A stretch of DNA of 64,000 bases, taken from contig JAIORA010000015.1 in assembly GCA_021108375.1 (NCBI GenBank), forward strand, positions 1 to 64,000. Direction: 5' to 3'. Made by a program: the position numbers and the translations under genes. This DNA comes from Anaerohalosphaeraceae bacterium (lineage in GTDB: Bacteria > Planctomycetota > Phycisphaerae > Sedimentisphaerales > UBA12454). Of this stretch, positions 42,885-52,807 are shown piece by piece; the first letter of the stretch is position 1; the number at the start of each line of letters is the position of its first letter. Under the pieces are notes generated by a model, which was not told the DNA's origin, did not search any database, and saw nothing but the letters and a program-made list of their open reading frames with translations.

Positions 42885-43861
42885 TTATTTTCTCCCATAC
42901 TGTTTTTGCGGTAAATTTTTCTCACAGTATATATTTTTCTATCGGTTGATTCAAAATATACCCTGCTTATCATCTCGCCAAGCAAGCCCGTCGAAATAAA
43001 TATCATACCTATTATAAGCAGAATAACTCCCGCTGCGCCAATCGGAGCGTGAGCTTTGAGTATCGGCACATTAAAATAAACCTTATCGAACAGCACATAC
43101 GCAAAAATAATCGCCGCAATCGTAATACTGTAAAAGGCAGCCTTGCCAAAAAAGTGTAACGGCCGGGTAATATACCCCAGCAAAAACCGCAGCGTAATCA
43201 AATCGAACGCAACTCTAAACGTTCTGGATATGCCGTAATTGCTTACGCCGGCAGGTCGCGGGATATTTTTGATTGGAACTTCAATAATTTTTGCTCCGCT
43301 GGAAGAAACCAGAGCCGGTATAAAACGATGCATTTCTCCGTAAAGGTTCAGCTCTTCAATTATTTCCCGCCGATACGCTTTAAACGTTGTGCCAAAATCG
43401 TGAATATCAACACCGCTGACTTTTGATGCTATCCAGTTAGCCGCCTTAGACGGTATTTTTCGCATAACAAGATTGTCAACGCGTTTCTCTCTCCATCCGC
43501 TGACAACGTCGTAACCCTCATTAATTTTTTCGATGAAGCTGGGAATCTCTTCCGGCAGATGCTGCAAATCGCCATCCATACTTATTATGACCTCGCCGGA
43601 GGCGTTATCGAAACCAGCGGCAAGGGCCGGAGTCTGTCCAAAATTGCGACGCAAATCCACCGCCAAAACATTTGCGTCCTTAGCGGCAATCGCTTTTAGT
43701 TTCTCAAGCGTGCTGTCGGCACTGCCATCGTTGACCAGCACCAACTCATAAGAAGCCCCGACCTTTACCATCACATCCGTCAGTCGCCGATGTAGTTCAT
43801 CAACAACACTCTCTTCGTTGTACAAAGGCACAACAACCGAATATCTTATTTTTTCACTCAT
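42881..43861 (-). CDS. ArnC/DPM1-like family 2 glycosyltransferase
   Basis: A 326-residue enzyme. The GT2 domain (about 1-230) has SVVVPLYNEESVVDELHRRL, LVNDGSADSTLEKL, the DXD-like metal site ISMDGDLQHLPEEIP and VSGWREKR. Two membrane helices close the C-terminus (about 232-255 and 268-292), as in ArnC and bacterial polyprenyl-phosphate sugar transferases. It probably charges undecaprenyl phosphate with a sugar on the cytoplasmic face, to be used by the GT39 enzymes in this window. It is in one operon with the YdjC-like gene (2-base gap) and the phosphatase-like gene (4-base overlap). Confidence 0.88.
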   Translation of the reverse strand: MSEKIRYSVVVPLYNEESVVDELHRRLTDVMVKVGASYELVLVNDGSADSTLEKLKAIAAKDANVLAVDLRRNFGQTPALAAGFDNASGEVIISMDGDLQHLPEEIPSFIEKINEGYDVVSGWREKRVDNLVMRKIPSKAANWIASKVSGVDIHDFGTTFKAYRREIIEELNLYGEMHRFIPALVSSSGAKIIEVPIKNIPRPAGVSNYGISRTFRVAFDLITLRFLLGYITRPLHFFGKAAFYSITIAAIIFAYVLFDKVYFNVPILKAHAPIGAAGVILLIIGMIFISTGLLGEMISRVYFESTDRKIYTVRKIYRKNSMGENK

Positions 43862-43863
43862 TT

Positions 43864-44721
43864 TTAATCCCTGTCAATTTTGCCGTAATGCGTCAGTTCA
43901 ATTTCCGCCCGACCTAAAATGTCTTTCGTGCTTTGCTCGCAGAGCCACTTCAACTCCAGTTGTCTTTGGGCTACCAGTCTTGTTTTGGTCGCATCAATCC
44001 GCTCGCTATAACCCGGATGCGTCATCACCTCGGCAATCCCGGCAAACTGCGTCTGTCCCAATTCCGCCCAAAAATTCCCATCGATACAACCGGTATGGGC
44101 CAAGCCAAAGAACAAATCGTTTTTGATGAATCTGTTATCAATTCCCTCGCAACATTTTGCCAAATTCCGAACAATCAAGGCCCGTCGCCGGTCTTTTGCG
44201 CGAACTTTCGGCCAATCGCCCTGGCAAACCGTTGCGGGCTCCCACGGCCAGCGAATCGCGGCAATACCAAACTTTTTGGCGAGGCGGCATACTATTTTAT
44301 AAATTGTCCCAAAGCAATGGAAATGTTTGTGCGAATCCAAATGACTCGGCGTTATGCCATTATTGATAACCCAGCGAATCTGCTCACCAAGCTCGATTTC
44401 CACCGCATCGCGGATTTTAGCACTGAAAAAGCTCATCACAGCCAACTTGAGCGGCGAAAATTTGAATTCGCCATTTTTGCCTAACAAAACGTCCACTTTG
44501 GCATCCTGCGAAACCGGCTTGCCCTCAAGTATATTGAGATGCACCCCAACGCCCAAATCCGGCATTTGCTTTGCCATCGCCGCCGCTTCGCCCGCCGCAG
44601 GCATATTCGCCATAAGAGTCGCACTTGTCAGAACGCCATCGCTGTGCGCATTCGCAATAGCATCATTGACACCGCCGCAAAGCCCAAAGTCGTCAGCATT
44701 GATAATAACTCGTTTTGTCAT
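43864..44721 (-). CDS. YdjC/ChbG-family carbohydrate deacetylase (HpnK-like)
   Basis: A 285-residue metal-dependent deacetylase. The N-terminal IINADDFGLCGGVNDAI supplies the catalytic Asp and a metal ligand. HLDSHKHFHCFG (about residues 123-134) gives the metal-binding His residues. VHLNILEGKPVS and MTHPGYSE are further family blocks. Members deacetylate N-acetylated sugars (ChbG) or hopanoid glycolipids (HpnK). With the ArnC-like GT2 it suggests de-N-acetylation of a polyprenyl-linked or lipid-linked sugar, as ArnD does in the arabinose pathway; this is inference from context. Confidence 0.87.
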   Translation of the reverse strand: MTKRVIINADDFGLCGGVNDAIANAHSDGVLTSATLMANMPAAGEAAAMAKQMPDLGVGVHLNILEGKPVSQDAKVDVLLGKNGEFKFSPLKLAVMSFFSAKIRDAVEIELGEQIRWVINNGITPSHLDSHKHFHCFGTIYKIVCRLAKKFGIAAIRWPWEPATVCQGDWPKVRAKDRRRALIVRNLAKCCEGIDNRFIKNDLFFGLAHTGCIDGNFWAELGQTQFAGIAEVMTHPGYSERIDATKTRLVAQRQLELKWLCEQSTKDILGRAEIELTHYGKIDRD

Positions 44722-44888
44722 AACCGATAAGTTTAAGCAACAAAGACGCTTAGGTCAATCAAATTAGCTCGTCGTAAATTTTTAAGTAAAATAGTACAAT
44801 GCACTATTTATATGCCTAAGGCACACTATTTTTGTTGCAAAATCGGGGCTTTTGTTGAAAATGGACAACTGAAACTGGACGGTAAAAT

Positions 44889-46487
44889 ATGGTTTTTATA
44901 CTTCATAGATACATATTTCGGGAACTGATGAAGATTTTCCTGCTGTCGACCCTCGGGCTGACGGTAGTGCTTAGTCTCGGTTCGCTGCTGCGCCCGATAC
45001 AGGAATACGGCGTTGGGCCTGACCAGGTGCTGAGCCTGCTGGGCTATTTTATGCCTATAACGCTGACGTTTGTTCTGCCGGTAGCGGCACTTTTTTCGGC
45101 GGCACTGGTTTACGGCCGATTCGCAAGCGACAACGAATTTGATGCCTGCAAAGCCAGCGGAATCAGCCCGGCAATGCTGGTTTACCCCGGACTGATAATG
45201 GCAATCGTTGTGGCGATGGCAAATCTGGTTTTGAGTTTTCACGTCGTACCCGCATACGTTCATCGAGCAGAGGCAGCGATAAAAGCGGACGCAAAGCAAA
45301 TTCTTTTTCGAAATATCCAAAGACAGGGCTATTATTCTCTGCCGAACGGCCAATTCAGAATTTACGCCGATGCCACCGACATAGAGAGTTCTTCGCTGGC
45401 CGGAGTGGTGATTATCGACTCGAAAAAAGGACAGGCAAAAAAACTCATAACCGCCGAATCAGCGAACATAACTTTTGAAACTGGCGAAAAAAGCAACGAC
45501 GTAAAAGTGTTCGCGCAAAACGCTTTCCAGCTTGACCAGCACGGCGGAGTTTTCTTCAAAGCAATACTCGTACTGGGACAATTTGAATCTTTGATGAAGG
45601 AAAATGTAAAGTTTCAGAAAATCGGACAGATGAACGCCATAAAAGAAAATCCGACAAATTACTATCCGATTGCGGTACACGCCTGGGGCTGTTACGAAAG
45701 GCTTTCGCTGGAAATGTTAGAAAAGGAAATTTCCGCCGCACTAACTTCTACTCAGGACAATAAGTTTTATGAACTATCCAACGACAAACACCTATTGCGA
45801 ATCACCGCTGAAAAATGCGGCGAGGACGAAAAAACCAATAGCCTCGTCATATCGGGCAATATAACATTGTACGATTATGACATTGAAACCGAGCAGTTGC
45901 AAAGAAGCTACCGCGGAGAGAAATTGTTCATCAGCCTTTCCCAGGACTCGGAAAAAAGGCCTTATACAACTTTGCTGCTGGATTTCCCCAACGCTACGTG
46001 GCTCGACAGAGGCGTAGAATATATTAAACCAAGATACACAATTTCGAACCTGGAAATGCCCGAAACAGTTGCCGCAAAACTCGGCGAAGATATAATGTCA
46101 ACCGTCAGGACACATTCATATCTTCCACAGCCAAGCAGTCGCTTTGGGGCTATGGTAAAAGAACTGGAAAGAAAAACCAGAGTAACAATGCTTGAGATAA
46201 AAGCTGAAATTCACTCCCGGCTTGTCTTCGGAATCGGATGCATCACCCTGATAATGACCAGTATTGGTTTGGGTATAAAAATAAGGGGCGGCCACTTGCT
46301 TACCGCTTTCGGCGTTAGTGCTATGCCAGCAGCAGCATTGCTTGTCTTTATAATGATGGGCAAGAATATGACAAAAAACCAGCTTTCCGCCGCCGGTGCA
46401 AATATAGGTGTTATCTTTATGTGGGCAGGTCTGGGGCTGTTAACCGTGCTGGCATTTGTACTGTATAGAAAACTGTTTAAAAACTAA
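44889..46487 (+). CDS. lptF: LptF/LptG-family LPS transport permease
   Basis: A 532-residue permease. Three N-terminal helices (YIFRELMKIFLLSTLGLTVV opens the first) and three C-terminal helices frame a large periplasmic beta-jellyroll domain (about 130-420), the YjgP/YjgQ architecture. The cytoplasmic segment FASDNEFDACKASGISPA contacts LptB in the family. Length exceeds E. coli LptF (about 366) because the periplasmic part is longer. It is immediately followed by a second permease, so the pair forms the LptFG channel with LptB encoded at 35315-36085. The F/G assignment is by order and is tentative. Confidence 0.85.
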   Translation: MVFILHRYIFRELMKIFLLSTLGLTVVLSLGSLLRPIQEYGVGPDQVLSLLGYFMPITLTFVLPVAALFSAALVYGRFASDNEFDACKASGISPAMLVYPGLIMAIVVAMANLVLSFHVVPAYVHRAEAAIKADAKQILFRNIQRQGYYSLPNGQFRIYADATDIESSSLAGVVIIDSKKGQAKKLITAESANITFETGEKSNDVKVFAQNAFQLDQHGGVFFKAILVLGQFESLMKENVKFQKIGQMNAIKENPTNYYPIAVHAWGCYERLSLEMLEKEISAALTSTQDNKFYELSNDKHLLRITAEKCGEDEKTNSLVISGNITLYDYDIETEQLQRSYRGEKLFISLSQDSEKRPYTTLLLDFPNATWLDRGVEYIKPRYTISNLEMPETVAAKLGEDIMSTVRTHSYLPQPSSRFGAMVKELERKTRVTMLEIKAEIHSRLVFGIGCITLIMTSIGLGIKIRGGHLLTAFGVSAMPAAALLVFIMMGKNMTKNQLSAAGANIGVIFMWAGLGLLTVLAFVLYRKLFKN

Positions 46488-46509
46488 TCGATAAACCTGA
46501 AACGTCAAA

Positions 46510-47613
46510 ATGAAAACATTAGATAAATATGTTGTAAAAAATTTTCTGACAGGCTATGCCATCGCATTTTTGGTATTGATGGGCCTGCGGATTATGATTG
46601 ACCTTTTCGTTAACATCGATGAGTTTACCGAAAATATCGATATGGGCACAATGGCGGTACTGAAAAATGTTGTCGTCTATTACAGCAGGCAGAGTGTATT
46701 ATATTACAGAAATTTCTCCGGAATGATAACCGTTGTAGCGGCAGTATTTTCGCTTGGAAAGATGACAAGGGACAACGAGCTTGTCGCGGTGATGGCATCG
46801 GGTATGAGTCTCAAACGGCTCATTGCGCCAATAGTTTTTCTCTCCGTGTTTTTTACAGGACTGCACGTAATCGACCAGGAAATAATCATCCCGCCAATGG
46901 CAGACAAGCTCGTACGCTCGCACGATGTAATCGACCAGGAACTCAGCTATGATATGTGGTTCATCTCCGATGGACAGGGCAATTTGTTCTGTTCGCCGAA
47001 ATTCAATGTCAGCGAATCGATTATGATAGACCCTACGATAATTACCCGAAAACTTCGGCCGGATTCAATCGTCTGGGACGTTGCCGGCATTATAAAAGCC
47101 GACTCAGCACATTACGACTTTGACACCACGTCGTGGATTCTTGAAAATGGTATATTCCAAAGTGTTTCAAGAGAAGTCAACGGCCAAAGCTACCGCGCAG
47201 TCGACGCCTGGGTCAGCGACTTAACGCCAAAGGACATACCGGTAAGACGCAAAAGCGCTCATATGGATTTGCTCAGTTCGTACGACCTGGTAAAACTCGC
47301 TCGGCAAAGCCCAAAGGACCTGGCAAGACTGTATGCGCAGAAAAATTTCAGGGTAACCGACCCTGTCATAAATCTGGTAATGCTTATGATATCGCTGCCG
47401 CTTCTGGTATGCAGAGACCCCAAGGGTATGAAGTCGGCGATAATAATAAGTTTTGCTCTTACCAGTTTGTGTTATATTTTAACTTTCGTATGTAAGATAT
47501 TTGCTGGCGAAACAGTCTTTATCGAAAGGTCGCTTCCGGAACTATGGGCGTGGCTGCCGGTATTCGTATTTTTACCAATAGCATTTATAGAATTCGACGC
47601 GATGAAAACATAA
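46510..47613 (+). CDS. lptG: LptF/LptG-family LPS transport permease, second subunit
   Basis: A 367-residue permease of the same family and normal length. The N-terminus is LDKYVVKNFLTGYAIAFLVL. The LptB-coupling segment is MTRDNELVAVMASGMSLKRL. RKSAHMDLLSSYDL and three closing helices follow. It starts 22 bases after the first permease and presumably pairs with it. The aminotransferase gene begins 11 bases downstream, so three genes share one transcript. Confidence 0.88.
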   Translation: MKTLDKYVVKNFLTGYAIAFLVLMGLRIMIDLFVNIDEFTENIDMGTMAVLKNVVVYYSRQSVLYYRNFSGMITVVAAVFSLGKMTRDNELVAVMASGMSLKRLIAPIVFLSVFFTGLHVIDQEIIIPPMADKLVRSHDVIDQELSYDMWFISDGQGNLFCSPKFNVSESIMIDPTIITRKLRPDSIVWDVAGIIKADSAHYDFDTTSWILENGIFQSVSREVNGQSYRAVDAWVSDLTPKDIPVRRKSAHMDLLSSYDLVKLARQSPKDLARLYAQKNFRVTDPVINLVMLMISLPLLVCRDPKGMKSAIIISFALTSLCYILTFVCKIFAGETVFIERSLPELWAWLPVFVFLPIAFIEFDAMKT

Positions 47614-47624
47614 GGGTATCTGTA

Positions 47625-48815
47625 ATGGAAGAATTTAAAATTGAACCTGCACAAAGAGTCAAAAGCCTGCCACCCTATCTTTTTGGCAAACTTAACGCAC
47701 TGAAGTTGGCCAAACGCCAAAATCAAATTGACATCGTTGACCTTGGTATGGGTAATCCGCTTGAGCCAACGCCGCAAATAATCGTTGATAAACTCTGCGA
47801 AGCTGCACAGGACGCTCGCAACCAGAGATACAGCGTAAGCAAAGGAATATACAACATCCGCCTGGCAGTTGCATTAAAATACAAACGCAAATGGAACGTT
47901 GACCTCGACCCGAACACAGAAGTTTTGGCTTGCGTAGGCAGCAAAGAAGGCTTTAGCCATATGTGCCTTGCGATGCTCAATCCCGGAGATACCGCTATAG
48001 TCGCAGACCCTGCATTTCCTATCCACGTTTATGGCGTTGCCCTTGCCGGCGGAAGTGTCGTTACCGTCCCGCTCGGCAACGACCAACAATCTCTCGACAA
48101 CATAGCACTTGCGTGTGAATCACACCCCCGACCAAAAATGATAATACTAAATTTCCCGCACAATCCGACAGCAATGACCGTTGACGATGTCAGCTATTTC
48201 GAAACCGTCATCAATATCGCCAAAAGATTCAATATCGCCGTCATTCACGATTTTGCTTACGGCGAGACCTGTTTTGACGGATACAAGCCACCGAGTTTTA
48301 TGTCTGCCAAAGGGAGCAAAGATGTCGGCGTGGAGTTTTCCACTATGAGCAAACCATACAATATGGCTGGCTGGCGTGTTGGCTTCGCTGTTGGCAATAA
48401 GGAAATGCTTAATGCCCTCGCAACGGTTAAAGGATACTACGATTATGGAATTTTCCAGGCAATCCAGATTGCCTGCATTGTCGCAATGCAGAAATGTGAT
48501 GATGATATTGATAAGCAGAATTTGAAATACCAAAACCGTCGGGATGTCATCTGTGAAGGTTTGACTGAAATTGGCTGGGAAGTTGAAAAGCCCAGAGGCT
48601 CAATGTTCGTCTGGGCTAAAGTCCCACCGGAACAATTACAGGGCAAGGGCAGCATTGATTACGCAATGGATTTGATGGAGCACGCTAACGTTGCGATAGC
48701 TCCTGGCAGAGCGTTTGGCGAAAATGGCGAAGACTATATGCGAATCGCGCTTGTCGAAAACGAACAACGCTTAAGGCAGGCCATAAGAAATATAAAAAGA
48801 TACGTCCAAAAATGA
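47625..48815 (+). CDS. Class I/II aminotransferase (AlaC / LL-DAP aminotransferase-like)
   Basis: A 396-residue PLP aminotransferase. Visible blocks are IDIVDLGMGNPLEPTPQ, YSVSKGIYNIRLAVALKYKR, LNFPHNPTAMTVD (Asn contacting PLP), VIHDFAYGE and the Lys-containing STMSKPYNMAGWRVGFAVGN (PLP Lys about residue 240). The C-terminus has EDYMRIALVENEQRLRQA. This group includes glutamate-pyruvate aminotransferase AlaC and related enzymes; the substrate is not certain. The start is ATG 47625 with AAGGG about 7 bases upstream. Upstream codons belong to the overlapping lptG. Confidence 0.9.
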   Translation: MEEFKIEPAQRVKSLPPYLFGKLNALKLAKRQNQIDIVDLGMGNPLEPTPQIIVDKLCEAAQDARNQRYSVSKGIYNIRLAVALKYKRKWNVDLDPNTEVLACVGSKEGFSHMCLAMLNPGDTAIVADPAFPIHVYGVALAGGSVVTVPLGNDQQSLDNIALACESHPRPKMIILNFPHNPTAMTVDDVSYFETVINIAKRFNIAVIHDFAYGETCFDGYKPPSFMSAKGSKDVGVEFSTMSKPYNMAGWRVGFAVGNKEMLNALATVKGYYDYGIFQAIQIACIVAMQKCDDDIDKQNLKYQNRRDVICEGLTEIGWEVEKPRGSMFVWAKVPPEQLQGKGSIDYAMDLMEHANVAIAPGRAFGENGEDYMRIALVENEQRLRQAIRNIKRYVQK

Positions 48816-48829
48816 CCAATCTCAGTTGA

Positions 48830-48855
48830 CCCCGGCGTAATAATGCCGGGGTTTT
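48830..48855 (+). terminator. Terminator after the lptFG-aminotransferase operon
   Basis: Arms CCCCGGC (48830-48836) and GCCGGGG (48845-48851) are followed by TTTT. The stem is also a member of the C-rich/G-rich hairpin family seen elsewhere in the window. Confidence 0.75.
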
Positions 48856-48885
48856 AATCAACCGAAAACACAGACGTAGGGCTTC

Positions 48886-51800
48886 TTATTTACCGCTTTT
48901 ACCTTTTAACTGTTCAAGGGTTTCTTTGTCAGTTCGTTTCTGCAAATTTTCATTTGCCCACTTCTCATTATCTGTCCATTTTATCTTTACGAAAGAACAC
49001 TTGTTATCGACCTTATTCTTGTACCACGCCCCCCACTTACGCCAATTATCACCCAAATCCTGGCCGGTAAGTCTTATCAGTGAAATTCTTGCATATATCC
49101 TCGTATTTTGGTTGTAGTGATACATAAGATGTATCAAATCAGGTATTACTGATTCATCACCAATAAGACCAAGTGCTCTTGTTGCCATCCAACGAGGGCG
49201 ATTGCCTTTTTGTTTTCTGCCAAACGCGATTGTCGAGATAAACGGCAAAGCCTTTTTACTTTTGATTGCACCAAGACAATTTATCGCTTTGTTGTAATCA
49301 TCAGCTTTACCGGTTGACAATTGCCTTATCCATTTTTCCTCCATTTCAATCAATTTATTACCTAAAAGATTTTCATATTGGCTGCAATCAAAATAATTTT
49401 TAAACTTATCCATCGACCATTTATCAAAAGCCTGCAAATCATCCGATAATTCAACTGCGATTTTATTTGACCGTAAGATGAAAAGTCCGTTCTCATCCAA
49501 GCCATAAGTTAATCCAACTGGCCTGAGAATATCGGTTAATACATCTTTGGCAGACACATTATCCATAGCAACCGTGGTAATGAATGTTCTCCTTTCCGGC
49601 TCAGCCAATTCTGTGGATTTATCCCAATTGTAAGGCACGCCAGCCGCCTTGCACACGGCAATGACGGCATACTGAACTGTTAATTTACTGTTATCAGGGC
49701 TTTTGTCGATAGTAACAGAGACATCTTTTTCAAGCCGACCTTTAAATTTTTCTCCCGTATCAGTCTTGGCATCTTTTTCTTGCATTTTGATGAGTTCGGG
49801 TATATAGCCAACAATATCATCTATTTTCCATTTGTCGGACTGGTGGTCATGTATAAAGTATATTTTCCACAACTCCTCTTTGTACTTGGTATCCAGAACT
49901 GCCCCTCTATCATTCAGGTTATCTGTGCTTGCCTCAAGCCTTTTAATTTTGAGCCGAACAAATGTGTCTTTGTCCCAACTGAACGCTGCATCAAGAATAT
50001 GTTTAGGCTCCATGTGAAGTTTGAATCTCTCGAAACCTCTGACTTGGTATTCGGACTGTTGATAGTCCTTCGTAAAGCTGTTCCATACATTTTCATAATC
50101 TCCTTTTTTGATACCGGCCTGAATTCCCTTAAAGATATCCATAATTTCTTCTGCCATTTCTTCGCCAGTCCAACTCTTTTTTGTTTCTGTCTTTGCTGGT
50201 TTTGGCAAACCAACACCTTCAAAACGCTTTTCATCAAAAGGTTTTAAATCCTTGTTTTCATTATGTATGATTGAAGTTGCTTCACAAAACCTTAGTCTTA
50301 CATATGTATTGTCCGTTACAGGCCCTTGGATTTTATAGGCATAGCGAAGTTTTTTAGTTTCTTTCGGAGCCAACTCTTCATAAAAACCCCTCCCCCACCC
50401 AACGCCTTGCGGGCCGAAATCAACCGAACGTGAATAAACGTTAACCCTAAAAAACCGCTTTTGGCCAGTCTTATTCTCAACTGTCATATGAACAATATTT
50501 TTACCCTGATGCACCGACTCAAGATAGATATTCTTCACAAGAAAACTATCCGATTCGGCAACAGTTGCTCCCATTCCAAGCACACGCATTTGCTGATTCT
50601 GCGAAAATTCAACCTCGTTAACATCAGCCACATTCAACTGCACTCTTTCAAGATGATTTTTGCCTTGCTTAACTGTCTTGGTCCACCAGTAAACATTGAA
50701 ATTCAGTAGCTCCTGACTTCCCGCAGGAGGATTGCTTTGTAATATTTTTAATTTCTTTGGCAACACAAGAAAAAATGTTTCAACCACAGGACTGCCATAT
50801 TGGTTCTGCATTACCAATGAATACACACCGCCAGGCAATTGTGGTGTTTTCCGTTTGTCATTCCGGCTCCAGCCGTAATAAAGACTCTCTTCTGGCAATA
50901 GCGGTTCGTCTGGAATCCAATATATTTGCCAGTGATTCGGCCTGCTTTTGTGCGGCACGATTTCTGTATTAAGCTTTTGGCCATCGACACCATAATGGGT
51001 CTGATTTGGGTAGCTCGTTCCCCCAAAACTGACTTTCTGGGCGATAGTCCGGCCCGTCCAGTTGTAATAAGCGTTTATTCCGCCCCAATAACTGTAACCA
51101 TCTAAATCAATATAATAAACGTGACTGTTAACCGAAAGATGCTGTTGCCCGGCCTCGAGAGCAGTTTTACCAAATTCCTCACCAAGAAATCTAAGTACCT
51201 GTCCATCGACTTGTTCAAAAACAGATTCTACGCTGTCTTTGGATTCACTTGCCGTAGTATCAACCTTTTGCTGTGTCTTCGCAATACTGGGCTCATTGCT
51301 ATCGCTACCGGATATTGCTAAACAAGCCGGTATCAAAATTGCCATTACCAGCAAAACGGCTATAATCGAACCGAGCCAGCCGCGACTTTCTTTGTGCGTT
51401 TGTTCTTTGCCGAGAAGTCTGCTGATACGTTCTAACAAACTCCCCCCGCTTGCCGCAACAGCCAATTGCGGCATTGTCGAACGAACCTCCTCCACCGCAA
51501 CCAAAGCCTTTGCATAACTGATTTTATTTTCAGTAACAGCTACCGCAATATCGTCGCAACAGTTTTCACGTTCGATTCTAATCTTTCGCGATACCCACCA
51601 TACGGCCGGATGGTAAAATCCGAGAATATCCACAACCACTTGCAGCATATTGACAAGATAGTCATAACGTTTTATATGAGCCAGTTCGTGAGCTAAAATC
51701 GCCTCTACCTGTTCGGCAGTCAACCCGCTCAATGCAGAAGCAGGCAATAGTATTATAGGCTTCAGCCAGCCAATAACTGTCGGAGTCTGCACCAATGCCG

Positions 51801-52383
51801 ATTGGGCGATTTGTATCACTTGATTAACACCTAAACAAGTTGCGATGCTTTTCATACTATCCTGAACTCGCTGGCTAACAAGTTGAAGGCTTTTGCGTCT
51901 GAGTTTTTGCAGTTGGCACCAGCCGCCAAGATACCAGATACTCAAAACTACCACGCCAATCATCCAGAGGCCGACTATCGTGGATAGCGAAGATTCAACC
52001 ACACCAACAAACTTTTCACTAAATGGTATTTCGACTTCCATAGATGCCCCAGCGATAATAACAGTTTCAGCTACCGGCATCTTAACTATCTTAGTTGGTC
52101 CCGGCATTACAATGTCGAAATTCGTGCCTTCACGTATTTGACTCTGCGCCGCTATCCCGTTATCAACCTCGACAATGCTCAGGGTCGCTATCGGCAAGGC
52201 AACCATCACGGCCAGACCGATACAAGCGATAATGTAACGTAAATTTGCCGAGGATTTTTTCATCATTTTTAGCACAACAGCCAAAACAATCGCAACAGCA
52301 ATGCCCTGCCACATAAAATGCACAAGAGTCCAGCCAAGCCTTTGAATAACTTCCTGCGAAAAAACATTTTCTAATGTGTCCAT
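48886..52383 (-). CDS. BlaR1-like M56 metalloprotease receptor with atypical sensor domains
   Basis: A 1165-residue inner-membrane protein. The N-terminal 340 residues are the M56 peptidase: several helices and the zinc site AILAHELAHIKRYDYLV (HExxH, about residue 240), then ENCCDDIAVAV. A further helix (about 342-362) leads to about 800 extracytoplasmic residues. These lack the penicillin-binding SxxK domain of true BlaR1. Instead the far C-terminus has an STN/secretin-like segment (DNVSAKDVLTDILRPVGLTY) and HEAT-like repeats (RWMATRALGLIGDESVIPDL). In the family, ligand binding triggers proteolysis that inactivates the BlaI repressor encoded just upstream. The ligand here is unknown. Confidence 0.88.
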   Translation of the reverse strand: MDTLENVFSQEVIQRLGWTLVHFMWQGIAVAIVLAVVLKMMKKSSANLRYIIACIGLAVMVALPIATLSIVEVDNGIAAQSQIREGTNFDIVMPGPTKIVKMPVAETVIIAGASMEVEIPFSEKFVGVVESSLSTIVGLWMIGVVVLSIWYLGGWCQLQKLRRKSLQLVSQRVQDSMKSIATCLGVNQVIQIAQSALVQTPTVIGWLKPIILLPASALSGLTAEQVEAILAHELAHIKRYDYLVNMLQVVVDILGFYHPAVWWVSRKIRIERENCCDDIAVAVTENKISYAKALVAVEEVRSTMPQLAVAASGGSLLERISRLLGKEQTHKESRGWLGSIIAVLLVMAILIPACLAISGSDSNEPSIAKTQQKVDTTASESKDSVESVFEQVDGQVLRFLGEEFGKTALEAGQQHLSVNSHVYYIDLDGYSYWGGINAYYNWTGRTIAQKVSFGGTSYPNQTHYGVDGQKLNTEIVPHKSRPNHWQIYWIPDEPLLPEESLYYGWSRNDKRKTPQLPGGVYSLVMQNQYGSPVVETFFLVLPKKLKILQSNPPAGSQELLNFNVYWWTKTVKQGKNHLERVQLNVADVNEVEFSQNQQMRVLGMGATVAESDSFLVKNIYLESVHQGKNIVHMTVENKTGQKRFFRVNVYSRSVDFGPQGVGWGRGFYEELAPKETKKLRYAYKIQGPVTDNTYVRLRFCEATSIIHNENKDLKPFDEKRFEGVGLPKPAKTETKKSWTGEEMAEEIMDIFKGIQAGIKKGDYENVWNSFTKDYQQSEYQVRGFERFKLHMEPKHILDAAFSWDKDTFVRLKIKRLEASTDNLNDRGAVLDTKYKEELWKIYFIHDHQSDKWKIDDIVGYIPELIKMQEKDAKTDTGEKFKGRLEKDVSVTIDKSPDNSKLTVQYAVIAVCKAAGVPYNWDKSTELAEPERRTFITTVAMDNVSAKDVLTDILRPVGLTYGLDENGLFILRSNKIAVELSDDLQAFDKWSMDKFKNYFDCSQYENLLGNKLIEMEEKWIRQLSTGKADDYNKAINCLGAIKSKKALPFISTIAFGRKQKGNRPRWMATRALGLIGDESVIPDLIHLMYHYNQNTRIYARISLIRLTGQDLGDNWRKWGAWYKNKVDNKCSFVKIKWTDNEKWANENLQKRTDKETLEQLKGKSGK

Positions 52384-52393
52384 TTTATTTCTC

Positions 52394-52768
52394 CTATATT
52401 TTGTTTATCATATCTTTTATTTTCGATAACTCTTTCGCTGACACCTTTTTTGCTGACAGCGCCTGCATTACCAGCTTTTCCGCCGAGCCTGCAAAAGCCT
52501 TTTCGAGCAAATCGCCGACAAGCTGTTTTTGAGTTATATCCTGACTGACAGCCGAATGATAAATATGCCTTACGTCAGATTCATCACGAACCAGCAGGCC
52601 CTTGTCAGTCATTATCTGCATCAGTTTCAATGTCGTTGTATAGCCGGTTTTGTGAATTTTGTTTATCTCATCGTTAACCTGCCGAACAGTGCTTGGGCCT
52701 TTGCCCCAAAGAACACTCAAAATTGCCAGCTCCTTTTCGGTCGGGCCATTAACTTTATTTCTTGCCAT
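52394..52768 (-). CDS. BlaI/MecI-family transcriptional repressor
   Basis: A 124-residue winged-helix repressor. The N-terminus has PTEKELAILSVLWGKGPSTV, then QVNDEINKIHKTGYTTTLKL (recognition helix region) and MQIMTDKGLLVR. The C-terminal helices form the dimerisation domain with the protease-sensitive region. It lies 10 bases upstream of the BlaR1-like gene on the same strand, the usual blaI-blaR order. Its own promoter carries two inverted repeats at 52814-52849 that fit autoregulation. Confidence 0.93.
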   Translation of the reverse strand: MARNKVNGPTEKELAILSVLWGKGPSTVRQVNDEINKIHKTGYTTTLKLMQIMTDKGLLVRDESDVRHIYHSAVSQDITQKQLVGDLLEKAFAGSAEKLVMQALSAKKVSAKELSKIKDMINKI

Positions 52769-52807
52769 AACAACAGACCTCCATATTAAATTTCCATTAC
52801 AAAAAAG

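Noticed and set aside
44826-45353. 175-codon minus-strand frame rich in His, Cys and Arg
   Set aside because: It is a shadow of the lptF-like gene on the opposite strand.
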